DNA of 64,000 bases from Dinghuibacter silviterrae (GTDB lineage Bacteria > Bacteroidota > Bacteroidia > Chitinophagales > Chitinophagaceae), in contig NZ_SODV01000001.1 in assembly GCF_004366355.1 (NCBI RefSeq), positions 1-64,000 on the forward strand, written 5' to 3'. The position numbers and the translations under genes are program-made. Within the stretch, counting starts at the first letter, position 1. Each line of letters begins with the position of its first letter. Shown here in pieces: positions 1-8,037 of the stretch. Under the pieces are notes generated by a model that was not told where the DNA came from, searched no databases, and saw only the letters and a list, made by a program, of their open reading frames with translations.

Positions 1-233
1 ATCTTAATCTTAATTCATTGATATACTCTTACCTGACGACATACTAAACATCACTATTTAGTACGTCCTGCTGTTCCAATCTTTCAAAGAACTTCAACTT
101 CAACCCTAAGGTCTCCGTCTTGTAGATGTTAGGGATTCGATCCCTTTTGCTAAACAAACATCTTATCTAAAGAACTGTTAATTAAACTCTTAGCCTCGCT
201 TTCTTTCTCTCACCGCCCCGTTCTATCCGATTG
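1..233 (-). other. 5' leader of an rRNA operon (16S gene lies off the left end)
   Basis: Read on the minus strand this non-coding stretch has the layout of a Bacteroidota rRNA leader. There are two BoxA-like antitermination motifs, GTTCTTTGA (84-92) and a close copy AGTTCTTTAG (167-176), and a hairpin with arms AGGGAT/ATCCCT near 130-142 in the leader. It lies directly downstream of three strong tandem promoters. The 16S gene itself is not in the window, so the assignment rests on motifs and layout. The hairpin has a loop close to a tRNA T-loop, but no complete tRNA can be folded here. Confidence 0.7.
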
Positions 234-239
234 GGGTTG

Positions 240-270
240 CAAAGGTAGAATCTTTTTTCTTTCTACCAAA
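240..270 (-). promoter_or_regulatory. rRNA promoter P1 (leader-proximal)
   Basis: On the minus strand, TTTG at 270-267 is followed after 19 nt by TACCTTTG at 247-240. This is an exact fit to the Bacteroidota housekeeping promoter TTTG-N17-20-TAnnTTTG. It is the closest of three promoters to the leader, with a start expected near 233-235. Confidence 0.8.
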
Positions 271-344
271 TTTCCAGTCAGATTTTTTTGACTTTTTTTG
301 GCGACTTTTTCGACTGTAAAGAGCGATTTTTTTTGGGCGGACTG

Positions 345-375
345 CAAAGATACAACCTTATGCTTTCCGATCAAA
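345..375 (-). promoter_or_regulatory. rRNA promoter P2
   Basis: TTTG at 375-372, 19-nt spacer, TATCTTTG at 352-345 on the minus strand. The spacer length equals that of P1 and P3, and the -7 element lies exactly 105 bp upstream of the P1 element. Confidence 0.8.
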
Positions 376-449
376 ACTTTTTATGCACATACGCATCGTC
401 GACAACCTGAAAGAGCGAACCGAAAAGGCTTTTTTACCTGAGCGGGGCG

Positions 450-480
450 CAAAGATAGGGATAGTTTGTTTGCCACCAAA
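450..480 (-). promoter_or_regulatory. rRNA promoter P3 (distal)
   Basis: TTTG at 480-477, 19-nt spacer, TATCTTTG at 457-450 on the minus strand. It is again exactly 105 bp upstream of the P2 element. It starts right after the truA terminator, so the A/T-rich tract at 481-496 may serve both as terminator tail and as upstream promoter DNA. Confidence 0.75.
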
Positions 481-488
481 TTTTTCTC

Positions 489-517
489 AAAAAAAATGAC
501 ATGTAAGGTATCCTTAC
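489..517 (-). terminator. Putative truA terminator
   Basis: Directly after the truA stop codon the minus strand carries a short hairpin with arms GTAAGG/CCTTAC (503-517) followed by a run of eight T (plus-strand A at 489-496). The stem is only 6 bp, so termination may be partial. It would separate truA from the rRNA promoters. Confidence 0.5.
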
Positions 518-518
518 G

Positions 519-1322
519 TTATGGATCTATGTGGCTACTACCCCCGTCCAGTAAGCCTTCGGGATAGCGCACCCTTGCCAAAAAAAGGCCATGGCCCGGG
601 GCGGTAAAATCCGCGCGCCGGGGGTCCGCTGCCAGGATGACCTCTCTAAAACCGTCCACCGACAGCTTTCCCCGCCCCACCTGCAGCATGGTCGCCACCA
701 ATCCCCGGACCATCCCCCTAAGGAAGCGGTTGGCCCGCACCGTATAACACCAGGTAGCCCCCACCGTTTCCCACCGGCTCTCCTCGATTACGCACAAGGG
801 CGTCCTGTGCTGGGCACCCCGTTTGGAAAAACTGCTGAAATCGGTATGCTCCAATACAATGGCCGCCGCCGCCCGAAGGCCATCGGGGTCCATCTGGTAA
901 GGATAATAATAGCCCCGGTCGTCCAAAAAAGGGTCTTTGGCCCGGTATACATAATAGTGATATTCCCGGGACAGGGCATGAAACCGGGAATGGGCGTCCC
1001 CGGCGACCGGGTATACCCCCCTGGCAACGACGTCCGGGGGAAGAATGGCGTTCAGGTTGTACAAGCTCCGCTCGCGCCCGCCCGGTTGCAGCCAGGGATG
1101 ACCCTCCCCCAGCGCTTCAGCGTCCAGGTCGAAGTGGTAAAAATTCTCCAGGGCGTGTACCCCGGCATCGGTCCGCGAAGATCCCGTCAACCCGATGGGG
1201 GTCCGGAAAAATACCTGTAGCGCCTTCTCCAGCTCAAACTGAACCGTGAGGGCGTTTTCCTGTATCTGGGAACCGCTGAACCGGGTTCCCTTATAAGCAA
1301 CTTGTAAAAAGAAACGCGTCAT
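519..1322 (-). CDS. truA: tRNA pseudouridine(38-40) synthase TruA
   Basis: The 267-residue product converts uridines 38-40 of the tRNA anticodon arm to pseudouridine in the cytoplasm. The family signature SSRTDAGVHA is present, with the catalytic aspartate at about residue 52, and the length is typical. The start ATG at 1322 is chosen because homology begins at MTRFFLQVAY; the frame stays open further upstream but inside the neighbouring gene. The upstream gene stops one nucleotide before this ATG (TGA-T-ATG), so the two are probably translationally coupled. One departure is a serine in the usual GWQ-type motif (FSGSQIQ). Confidence 0.95.
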   Translation of the reverse strand: MTRFFLQVAYKGTRFSGSQIQENALTVQFELEKALQVFFRTPIGLTGSSRTDAGVHALENFYHFDLDAEALGEGHPWLQPGGRERSLYNLNAILPPDVVARGVYPVAGDAHSRFHALSREYHYYVYRAKDPFLDDRGYYYPYQMDPDGLRAAAAIVLEHTDFSSFSKRGAQHRTPLCVIEESRWETVGATWCYTVRANRFLRGMVRGLVATMLQVGRGKLSVDGFREVILAADPRRADFTAPGHGLFLARVRYPEGLLDGGSSHIDP

Positions 1323-1323
1323 A

Positions 1324-3153
1324 TCAGCGTTCCACCAGGGCCTTGAAGCGGTTGATGAAATACGCGCTGGAGAACAGGGACTGAAGGGATTTGAAATTCC
1401 AGCTGTCGGAGACAAAGGGATAGGCTTCCTCTATGAATTTATAACGTCCGTCCTCCTGGAGGAAAAGAAAACTCAGGTTTCGTACCTGATCCGTGGTAAA
1501 ACAGGCTTTCTTAAAGGATTTTCTGGCCAGCTCGATCATCCGGTCCACGTCGCTCTCTGAGGCCATACGCTTGCGCAGCTTCGTATAGTCCTCGTCCCCC
1601 GCGACACGGGTACAGTTGGAGTTCGCCAGGACCAGGCCCTGGGGTTTGTTGTCCGCGGGTTTGTTGTCCGCTCCCTGGGTCTTGCCGCTGTCCGTCGTCG
1701 CCGCGTGTGCGTTGTCGGGGGCGGTCGTCCCCGGCTGTACGCCAAAACCGGAGGCCAACGCCCGGGAGGCGCTGTCCTGAGCCCCGCCTCCATCCTGTTG
1801 TTTGAACACAGGGACCACAAGATTGCTGGTATCTTTTGTCTTACCGGTACGGACCAGCGTGGCCGGGTTAAACGCATGGGTCGTATCGACAGGCGTAACC
1901 GACTGGTTTACACCGGTTTTAGACGTAGTATCTTTCGTGGCCGCGTGCGTGCTGTCAGGAGTGGTCGTTGCAGGCGCGTTGCTGGGGGAGGTCGTCCCCG
2001 GCTGTACACCAAAACCGGCGGCCAACGCCCGGGAGGCGCTGTCCTGGGGGATACCGGCGGGAGCAGCGGTGGTGGGCGCCGGGTTGGTCGCGGGCACCGT
2101 CGCAGGCAGGTTTGCCTGGACCGCCGCGGGTGCGTTCGCCTGGACCGCCGCGGGTGCGTTCGCCTGGACCGCCGCGGGTGCGTTCGCCTGGACCGTCGCG
2201 GGCGCGTTCGCCTGCGCCGTTGCGGCCGCCGTATCTGCCGTCGCAGGAGCCGCTCCTGCAGGCGCCTGGCTAGTAGCGGGCACACCCGCCCCCTTTTGGG
2301 GCACCAGCATCTGAACGGTATCCACCGCCCCCGAGCGCAGGTGGTCCGCATAGACCAGCTCAACCCCCGAGTCCGTCACCTGTCTGGAGACCAGGACGAT
2401 AGAGGCATCGGTACCGGGAGAAGGCACCACGGGCGCGGGCGCCGTTTTTTTTACATATTTTATGTCCGTGAGGGTAGAATCCTTGGTCACTGCCGCAAGC
2501 GCCGACTCGAACGCATCCCCCTTCGGGGCGGTAGGCGTCACCGTATCCGGACCGGTCGCCGGGGTCCCGGTAGGGGTCCCGCTTACTGCGGCCCCATTCA
2601 CCGCATTCGTAGGCGGCTGAACCGCGGTAGTCTCCGGTGCCGTCGCCGCCGAAGGCGCCACGGTCATGGCCGCCGTCTGCCCCGCGGCGCTCGCGGAATC
2701 ATGCGCCCCAACTGCCGGAGGCTGCGCCGCCTCGGCAGACGCTGGTGCCGGATCAGGCTTTTTAACCGTATCCTGGGCGGGCGCCACCGCATTGTCCGGC
2801 TGGTTGGCATAGGTAAGGGTCAGCTCCTGGAGGTCATAGAGCGCCCACCCCTTGTCCGGGAAACGTTTTAACAAAAAGCCCTTGTCCGCGGTGATGGTAC
2901 ACTTGAAGTGTTGCTCGGGAAAAGAATTATCCGGGAAGCCCACCCAGAAAGACAGTGTCCCCTGGGGGATCTTCGGGAGGATGAGATACCCCGAACCCGA
3001 CGAGGCCATCGGGCTGGCAGTAGCGCCCAGCTTGACATAGAAGGGTTGCTTCGTGTCGCTTTGCAGATAGATGAAATGATCCGCCTGCTGCGCCCAGGCG
3101 TGGACGCTGCATCCCATGATCAGCCAAAAACCAATAAATCTGATAAACTTCAT
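1324..3153 (-). CDS. Secreted repeat-rich protein with C-terminal DUF4476 domain
   Basis: The 609-residue protein has a signal peptide ending near HAWAQQ. A roughly 100-residue N-terminal region could be beta-rich. A central Ala/Pro/Thr-rich linker of about 370 residues follows, then a C-terminal DUF4476 domain (from about residue 530, with SESDVDRMIELARKSF and FINRFKALVE). DUF4476 is common in Bacteroidota and has no known activity. The linker holds four copies of the octapeptide QANAPAAV or variants and two near-identical copies of DSASRALAxGFGVQPGTT. It is probably exported to the periplasm or surface. It heads a two-gene unit with truA, which is an unexpected partner. Confidence 0.8.
   Translation of the reverse strand: MKFIRFIGFWLIMGCSVHAWAQQADHFIYLQSDTKQPFYVKLGATASPMASSGSGYLILPKIPQGTLSFWVGFPDNSFPEQHFKCTITADKGFLLKRFPDKGWALYDLQELTLTYANQPDNAVAPAQDTVKKPDPAPASAEAAQPPAVGAHDSASAAGQTAAMTVAPSAATAPETTAVQPPTNAVNGAAVSGTPTGTPATGPDTVTPTAPKGDAFESALAAVTKDSTLTDIKYVKKTAPAPVVPSPGTDASIVLVSRQVTDSGVELVYADHLRSGAVDTVQMLVPQKGAGVPATSQAPAGAAPATADTAAATAQANAPATVQANAPAAVQANAPAAVQANAPAAVQANLPATVPATNPAPTTAAPAGIPQDSASRALAAGFGVQPGTTSPSNAPATTTPDSTHAATKDTTSKTGVNQSVTPVDTTHAFNPATLVRTGKTKDTSNLVVPVFKQQDGGGAQDSASRALASGFGVQPGTTAPDNAHAATTDSGKTQGADNKPADNKPQGLVLANSNCTRVAGDEDYTKLRKRMASESDVDRMIELARKSFKKACFTTDQVRNLSFLFLQEDGRYKFIEEAYPFVSDSWNFKSLQSLFSSAYFINRFKALVER
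1723..2046. repeat. 57-bp direct repeat, two copies 267 bp apart
   Basis: Positions 1723-1779 and 1990-2046 are 57-bp copies that differ at only two positions. Both are in frame and encode the DSASRALA-GFGVQPGTT block of the DUF4476 protein. The high nucleotide identity points to recent duplication or gene conversion rather than protein-level selection alone. Confidence 0.85.
2114..2209. repeat. 24-bp in-frame minisatellite, four units
   Basis: Units at 2114-2137, 2138-2161 and 2162-2185 are identical; the unit at 2186-2209 has two changes. Each encodes eight residues of the Ala/Pro linker (QANAPAAV). Unit gain or loss would change linker length without breaking the frame. Confidence 0.9.
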
Positions 3154-3169
3154 AGGCCCTTACTTCGGA

Positions 3170-3177
3170 CAAAGCTA
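3170..3177 (-). promoter_or_regulatory. -7 element of the DUF4476-truA operon
   Basis: TAGCTTTG on the minus strand matches TAnnTTTG and lies 16 nt upstream of the ATG at 3153. No TTTG element is found at the proper 17-20 nt spacing, so the assignment is tentative. Confidence 0.45.
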
Positions 3178-3307
3178 TGTTTTTTTGCCAAATTGGCGCC
3201 CCGGCGCCCTGTCAGCCGTATCGGCCATTTATCATTTTCCAAATACCGTACCGGGCATAGTGCTACCTTTAAGACATTTCGCTATTTCGAAGTATCAAAT
3301 TTTATAC

Positions 3308-5797
3308 ATGCAATTGATGGAGATCCCTTTGAAAAAAATGGCCACCGGCTGCCTCCTGGCATCGATGGCGTACACCGCACCCGCATGGGGCCAGGCAAAA
3401 AACGACACCAGCTGGAAACACGAATACCGGGCCAGTGCCACCAAGATCAACGACCTGGTCCATACCAAGCTGGCCGTCTCCTTTGACTACGACAAAAGCT
3501 ATATGTATGGGAAGGCCTGGATCACCCTGGAACCCCACTTCTACCCGACCGACTCCCTGACCCTTGACGCCAAAGGCATGGATATACGGAAAGTGGCCAT
3601 GGTCGAAGAATCCGGCAACAAGCCCCTGAAATATACGTACGACAGCACCCAACTGCACATCGGGCTGGGCAAAACATATATGGGCAAAGAACGGTATACG
3701 ATATGGATCGACTACGTTTCCAGGCCCAATGAACTCAAACCCACCGGCAGCGCCGCCATCACCGACGCCAAGGGATTATACTTCATCAACCCCAAGGGCA
3801 CGGACAAGAAAAAGCCCACCCAAATCTGGACCCAGGGAGAGACCGAATCCAACAGCGCCTGGTTCCCGACGATCGACAAACCGGATCAAAAGACCACGGA
3901 GGAGATCGAAATGACTGTCCCCTCCAAATACGTCACCCTCTCCAACGGGCTGCTCGTCAACCAGCGTAAGAACGCGGACGGCACCCGGACCGATACCTGG
4001 AAGATGGACCTGCCCCACGCGCCCTACCTGTTTTTTATGGGTGTAGGGGATTACGCCATCATCAAGGACAGTTACAAAGGGAAAGAGGTAGCCTATTATG
4101 TCGAAAAAGAATACGCGCCCGTCGCCCGCCGCATCTTTGGGTTGACTCCCGAAATGATCGCCTTCTACTCCAAAGTCCTGGGGATCGATTTCCCCTGGGC
4201 TAAATACGACCAGATCGTCGGGCGTGACTATGTCAGCGGCGCGATGGAGAACACGACCTCTACCCTTCACGAGGAACACGCCCAGCAAAACGCCCGTCAG
4301 CTGACCGACGGCAACCAATGGGAAGGCACCATCGCCCACGAGCTTTTCCACCAATGGTTTGGGGACCTGGTCACGTGTGAAAGCTGGAGCAACCTGACCG
4401 TCAACGAATCTTTTGCCAACTTCAGCGAGACGCTTTGGGCCGAACACAAATGGGGCAAGGATGCCGGGGACGAACACAACTATTCGGACATGCAGGACTA
4501 TATCCGTTCCGGAGAATCGGACAAAAACCTGGTCCGATTCTACTACCAGGACAGGGAAGACGTCCTTGACGCAGTGACCTACAACAAAGGCGGCCGGATT
4601 CTGAACATGCTCCGGTATTATGTAGGCGACAGCGCCTTTTTCCAGGCCCTCCACCTTTACCTGACGGAAAACAAATTCAAGACCGGGGAAGCCCACCAAC
4701 TGCGGCTGGCGTTTGAAGACATCACCGGCCAGGACCTCAACTGGTACTGGAACCAATGGTATTACGGCAGCGGTCAGCCGAATGTAACGATCGACTATAA
4801 CTATGACGACGCGGCGGGCAAGGTCACCGTTCATATCCAGCAGACGCAAGCGGGGCACGCTTTTATCCTGCCCTTTGCCATCGACGTATACAGCGGAAAC
4901 AACAAGGAACGCCACCAGGTCTGGATGCGCAGCAAGGACGAGACGTATACCTTTTCCTACACAACCCATCCGGACCTTGTCAACGTAGACGGCGATAAGA
5001 TCCTTCTTTGGACAAAAAACGACAAAAAGACCGCCGCCAACTATATCTTCCAATATAAGAATGCCGGTAAGTACGTAGACCGCAAAGAGGCCATCGAGTA
5101 CGCCTCCAGGCATCAGGACGATCCCTCCGTCCGCGCCTTCCTGCTGACCGCTTTCCATGACCGGTACAAAGGTCTCCGCATAGACGCCATCGATGCCATC
5201 AACCCGGAAAACGCGGAGATGGTGACCGCCGCACTGCCGGAGCTGGCGACCATCGCTTCGAACGACAAGGAACCCACGGTCCGCGCCAAAGCGCTGGAGA
5301 TCCTGGCCCAGGTAAAAGATCCTTCGTATATGCCCCTTTTCGACAAGTCCGTCAAAGACTCCTCCTACAGTGTTGCAGGGCAAGCCCTGGAAGGCATCTA
5401 TAACCTGGACCAGGCCAAAGGCCTTGCCCTCGCCCAGCAACAACGCAGCGACGCCAGGGGCAAACTTTCTGAAACGATCGCAAAGATCCTGCTCATCAAT
5501 GCCCGGCCGGAGGATTTCCCTTTTATTATCGAAACCTACGAGCAACTCGAACCGGGTCAGGCCAAATTCGAATCAACCGACAAGTTCTGTGAATTCCTGG
5601 CACAAGTCAAAGACACGGCGCTCTTTCAAAGGGGCGTGGACGACGTCCTGAAATTCAGAAACGTGATTCCCGACAATGAGAACTATGCATTTGCCAGAAA
5701 CATGATCACGAGCAAACTCAAATCCGTGGGTACCAAGAAGCGCACAGCCGGTGATCAGGCCATGGCGGACTATGTAGATAAACTATTGGCGCAGTAA
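3308..5797 (+). CDS. Secreted M1-family zinc aminopeptidase
   Basis: This is an aminopeptidase N-type metalloprotease that removes N-terminal residues from peptides, probably in the periplasm. Residues 311-315 are the exopeptidase motif GAMEN. The zinc site is HELFH (344-348) with the third ligand E367 in NESFAN. The tail is helical and HEAT-like, and the length of about 829 residues is typical. A signal peptide (KKMATGCLLASMAYTAPAWG) follows the start. ATG 3308 and ATG 3317 both suit it; the open frame back to 3116 would hide the signal peptide and is rejected. It is divergent from the DUF4476 gene. A near-match -7 element TACCTTTA lies at 3264-3271. Confidence 0.93.
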   Translation: MQLMEIPLKKMATGCLLASMAYTAPAWGQAKNDTSWKHEYRASATKINDLVHTKLAVSFDYDKSYMYGKAWITLEPHFYPTDSLTLDAKGMDIRKVAMVEESGNKPLKYTYDSTQLHIGLGKTYMGKERYTIWIDYVSRPNELKPTGSAAITDAKGLYFINPKGTDKKKPTQIWTQGETESNSAWFPTIDKPDQKTTEEIEMTVPSKYVTLSNGLLVNQRKNADGTRTDTWKMDLPHAPYLFFMGVGDYAIIKDSYKGKEVAYYVEKEYAPVARRIFGLTPEMIAFYSKVLGIDFPWAKYDQIVGRDYVSGAMENTTSTLHEEHAQQNARQLTDGNQWEGTIAHELFHQWFGDLVTCESWSNLTVNESFANFSETLWAEHKWGKDAGDEHNYSDMQDYIRSGESDKNLVRFYYQDREDVLDAVTYNKGGRILNMLRYYVGDSAFFQALHLYLTENKFKTGEAHQLRLAFEDITGQDLNWYWNQWYYGSGQPNVTIDYNYDDAAGKVTVHIQQTQAGHAFILPFAIDVYSGNNKERHQVWMRSKDETYTFSYTTHPDLVNVDGDKILLWTKNDKKTAANYIFQYKNAGKYVDRKEAIEYASRHQDDPSVRAFLLTAFHDRYKGLRIDAIDAINPENAEMVTAALPELATIASNDKEPTVRAKALEILAQVKDPSYMPLFDKSVKDSSYSVAGQALEGIYNLDQAKGLALAQQQRSDARGKLSETIAKILLINARPEDFPFIIETYEQLEPGQAKFESTDKFCEFLAQVKDTALFQRGVDDVLKFRNVIPDNENYAFARNMITSKLKSVGTKKRTAGDQAMADYVDKLLAQ

Positions 5798-5814
5798 TTC
5801 AACCGGCAGCGTGT

Positions 5815-5855
5815 AAAAAAGGGAGCCATTGATGTTGATCAATGGCTCCCTTTTT
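5815..5855. terminator. Bidirectional rho-independent terminator
   Basis: There is a perfect 13-bp stem (5821-5833 with 5838-5850) and a GTTG loop, flanked by A6 on the left and T5 on the right. It therefore works in both directions, for the aminopeptidase on the plus strand and the small precursor peptide gene on the minus strand. Confidence 0.9.
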
Positions 5856-5869
5856 AATGTGTTAACCTC

Positions 5870-6031
5870 TTACGCCTGAGTAGTCGGTTTGCAAGTGTAC
5901 GTGATACACCCCGGCAGGTTGGAAGTAGGTTCCGCGCCACCTTTGATTTGGCGCAGTTGCGTGTCCGTAAGTTTGGAGATCAACTCCTTTTTTAGTTTCA
6001 ATTTCTTGGAATCAAGTGCGATTTTTTTCAT
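5870..6031 (-). CDS. GG-leader ribosomal peptide precursor (class I lanthipeptide-like)
   Basis: This 53-residue ORF begins MKKIALDSKKLKLKKELISK and continues LTDTQLRQIKGG, the lysine-rich leader ending in a double glycine that is typical of Bacteroidota natural-product/class I lanthipeptide precursors. The 21-residue core after GG holds two cysteines and six Ser/Thr (for example GCITYTCKP), as needed for lanthionine rings. It has its own space between a strong terminator and the TPM gene. No LanB, LanC, LanM, peptidase-ABC exporter or radical SAM gene is seen in the window, so it is an orphan precursor whose modification is inferred. A -7-like TATATTTA lies at 6046-6054 on the minus strand. 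Confidence 0.75.
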   Translation of the reverse strand: MKKIALDSKKLKLKKELISKLTDTQLRQIKGGAEPTSNLPGCITYTCKPTTQA

Positions 6032-6083
6032 TTGTGGTGCTTTGACTAAATATAGTACTTATTCCTAATTTTAGAAAAAAGAA

Positions 6084-6869
6084 TTACCAACTGCCGCCGG
6101 CTCCACCTCCACCAAAACTACCCCCGCCAAAACCACCAAATCCACCACCACCGCCGCCGCTGCTGCTGCCACCGCTACCGCCGCCGCCAAATATGCTACC
6201 CGCAGCAGCTCCCCACAAGAACGGCCCCACGCCATATCCCCTGCGACTGATAAAGCCCCCACCTGGACCACTTCCCCGGCTGCGGATAATAATGATCAAC
6301 ACGATAAAAGCAATCACCAGGAAAACAACCGCGGCGCCCGCGCCTTTACCCTGCTCATGATAGCCCGCCGGCGCCTTATACTCACCTTTGGCTGCCAGGA
6401 TGATGGCATTGACCCCCGAATCAACCCCCGTATTATAGTCCCCCTGTTTGAAATACGGGAGCACCTGGTTATCGACGATTTCTTTACAGGTGATATCCGG
6501 AAGTGCGCCCTCCAGGCCATACCCCGGTGCGATAAATACTTTGTGATCGTCCCGGGCGATCAGGAAAACGACGCCGTTGTTGGTTTGCTTGTTCCCCACG
6601 CCCCACGTACGGCCCAGCTTGACCGCATAGTCCACCGGGTCATACCCGTTGGTGCTCGGGATGGTCACAACGGCAATCTGAACGCTCGTACTGTCGTCAT
6701 ACGCATCCAGCCTTGTTTCAAGGTCCTGTACAAGACCCGGGTTCAGTATACCTGCCAGGTCGTTGACCAGTTTGGGCGGGTTTGGCCTGGGTGGAATATC
6801 CTGTGCCCGCAGCCCGGTAAACAGGGACAGCCCCAGCAGGATGGTCAATAGGTACTTCATGCGTTTCAT
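6084..6869 (-). CDS. TPM-domain (YgcG-type) membrane protein with glycine-rich tail
   Basis: The 261-residue protein has a signal peptide (ending LRAQ), then a TPM domain at about residues 30-160 (VNDLAGIL, NNGVVFLIARDD, APGYGLEG). One transmembrane helix follows near residue 175-195 (VVFLVIAFIVLIIIIR), and the C-terminus is a long Gly/Ser-rich tail ending GGSW. The TPM family is found in photosystem repair and stress proteins; the bacterial role is unclear. Its ATG overlaps the stop of the preceding TPM gene by 4 nt (ATGA). The Gly-rich tail is usual for this family. Confidence 0.88.
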   Translation of the reverse strand: MKRMKYLLTILLGLSLFTGLRAQDIPPRPNPPKLVNDLAGILNPGLVQDLETRLDAYDDSTSVQIAVVTIPSTNGYDPVDYAVKLGRTWGVGNKQTNNGVVFLIARDDHKVFIAPGYGLEGALPDITCKEIVDNQVLPYFKQGDYNTGVDSGVNAIILAAKGEYKAPAGYHEQGKGAGAAVVFLVIAFIVLIIIIRSRGSGPGGGFISRRGYGVGPFLWGAAAGSIFGGGGSGGSSSGGGGGGFGGFGGGSFGGGGAGGSW

Positions 6870-7321
6870 TTTCCAAAAACAATATCATCCGGTAGTTCAT
6901 TCTTGCCGCCGTCGACGTGTGGGAAAAAGCGGCCCAGCATGGTGCCCACTTCGCGCACGATGGTGGCGATCCCCTGGGCGTAGTTGTCTTTTTTGAAATG
7001 CCCCAGGATTTCCCTGACCTGGGTCTTCCAAAATTCATCCCCTACCCGTTCGTGGACCCCTTTATCCCCCCAGAGCGCCAGTTGCCTGTCCTTCATCGCC
7101 ACGTACAAAAGCACGGCATTCCGGTCCCGGGTAGCGTCCATTTTTAAGGCATCAAAGATTTCCTTGGCCCGGTCCACGGCATCCACGAACCGGCAATGGC
7201 TTTCTATAAATACCCGTATTTCCCCGCTGGTGGCATGCTCGGCTGAACGCACAGCGTCCAGCATCAGGTCCTTCTCCTCCTGGGAGAAATAGTCGACCGG
7301 CTTTCTTCGTAAAAGGGACAT
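6866..7321 (-). CDS. TPM-domain protein, soluble partner
   Basis: The 151-residue protein starts MSLLRRKPVDYFSQEEKD. A TPM domain fills nearly the whole chain (ATSGEIRVFIESHC, NAVLLYVAMKDRQLALWGD). It lacks a signal peptide and a clear membrane helix, so it is likely to act at the cytoplasmic face. The start at 7321 is preferred because the longer frame runs back into lemA. It is coupled to the second TPM gene by a 4-nt overlap and lies 10 nt after lemA. LemA-TPM-TPM sets are common in Bacteroidota, but their function is unproven. Confidence 0.87.
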   Translation of the reverse strand: MSLLRRKPVDYFSQEEKDLMLDAVRSAEHATSGEIRVFIESHCRFVDAVDRAKEIFDALKMDATRDRNAVLLYVAMKDRQLALWGDKGVHERVGDEFWKTQVREILGHFKKDNYAQGIATIVREVGTMLGRFFPHVDGGKNELPDDIVFGK

Positions 7322-7331
7322 GCGCTGATTT

Positions 7332-7901
7332 TTAGCTTCCAAAATCCACCTTGGTGTCTTTCGCACCCTCATCCGCCTGGAAATAGGGTTTTTGTTTAAA
7401 CCCGAAGAGCGACGCGATGATGCTGCCCGGGAAACGGACCACCCTTGTATTGAAGTCCTGAACCGACCCCGACCAGTCCCGGATGGCCGTCGTCACCCGG
7501 TTTTCCGTCCCCTCGATTTGTGCCTGGAAGTCCCGGAAGGCCTGCGTCGTCTGGATATTAGGGTAGTTCTCGAAATTGATGTTCAGGATGCTGCTTTTCA
7601 TCTGGTCATACGCCCGGTTGGCCTCATTCAGCGTTTGGGGATTGTTCGGGTCTATCGTCGGGATCCTCGACCGCATCTGCGTGATCTTGATCAGCGTGGT
7701 ATCCTCATTCCTGGCGGAACCCTTAATGGTCGCCACCACGTTCTCGTACAAATTCTTTTTCCGCTGGTACTGGGCCTCTACCACGGACCACTTCTGCTTC
7801 ACGTCCTGGTCCTGTGTCGCGAGTCCGTTATAGCCGTTGCACCCGACCATAAAAAGGATCAACAGGATACCCAGTGTAATGTACAACCCAAGATGTTTCA
7901 T
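7332..7901 (-). CDS. lemA: LemA family membrane-anchored protein
   Basis: The 189-residue protein has an N-terminal hydrophobic segment with a lipobox-like FMVGC. The LemA helical domain follows (YNGLATQDQDVKQKWSVVEAQYQRKKNLYENVVATIKG), with EDT and NFENYPNI segments. Most of the chain would extend into the periplasm. It is the first gene of the lemA-TPM-TPM operon. Confidence 0.93.
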   Translation of the reverse strand: MKHLGLYITLGILLILFMVGCNGYNGLATQDQDVKQKWSVVEAQYQRKKNLYENVVATIKGSARNEDTTLIKITQMRSRIPTIDPNNPQTLNEANRAYDQMKSSILNINFENYPNIQTTQAFRDFQAQIEGTENRVTTAIRDWSGSVQDFNTRVVRFPGSIIASLFGFKQKPYFQADEGAKDTKVDFGS

Positions 7902-8037
7902 ATCGGTGAAATTTGATTTGGTAACCCAATATACATTTTTTCCGTATTTGCATTCACCTCAACATTCCGGGCATTCACCTCAGCCGGTTAATCCCGGGCT
8001 TCCATCCGCCGTCCACAAGACATATAAACCTTGTGAC

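Noticed and set aside
130-150. tRNA-like T-arm in the rRNA leader
   Set aside because: Only a hairpin with a T-loop-like sequence is seen; no acceptor, D or anticodon arm fits.
2114-2209. Short tandem repeats as a possible CRISPR array
   Set aside because: The 24-bp units are directly adjacent without spacers and encode part of a protein.
1705-2871. Long plus-strand frames (up to 388 codons) opposite the DUF4476 gene
   Set aside because: They are arginine-rich shadows of the GC-rich repeat region, without domains or promoter.
3776-5545. 589-codon minus-strand frame opposite the M1 aminopeptidase
   Set aside because: It is antisense to a gene with all catalytic motifs and has no family features of its own.
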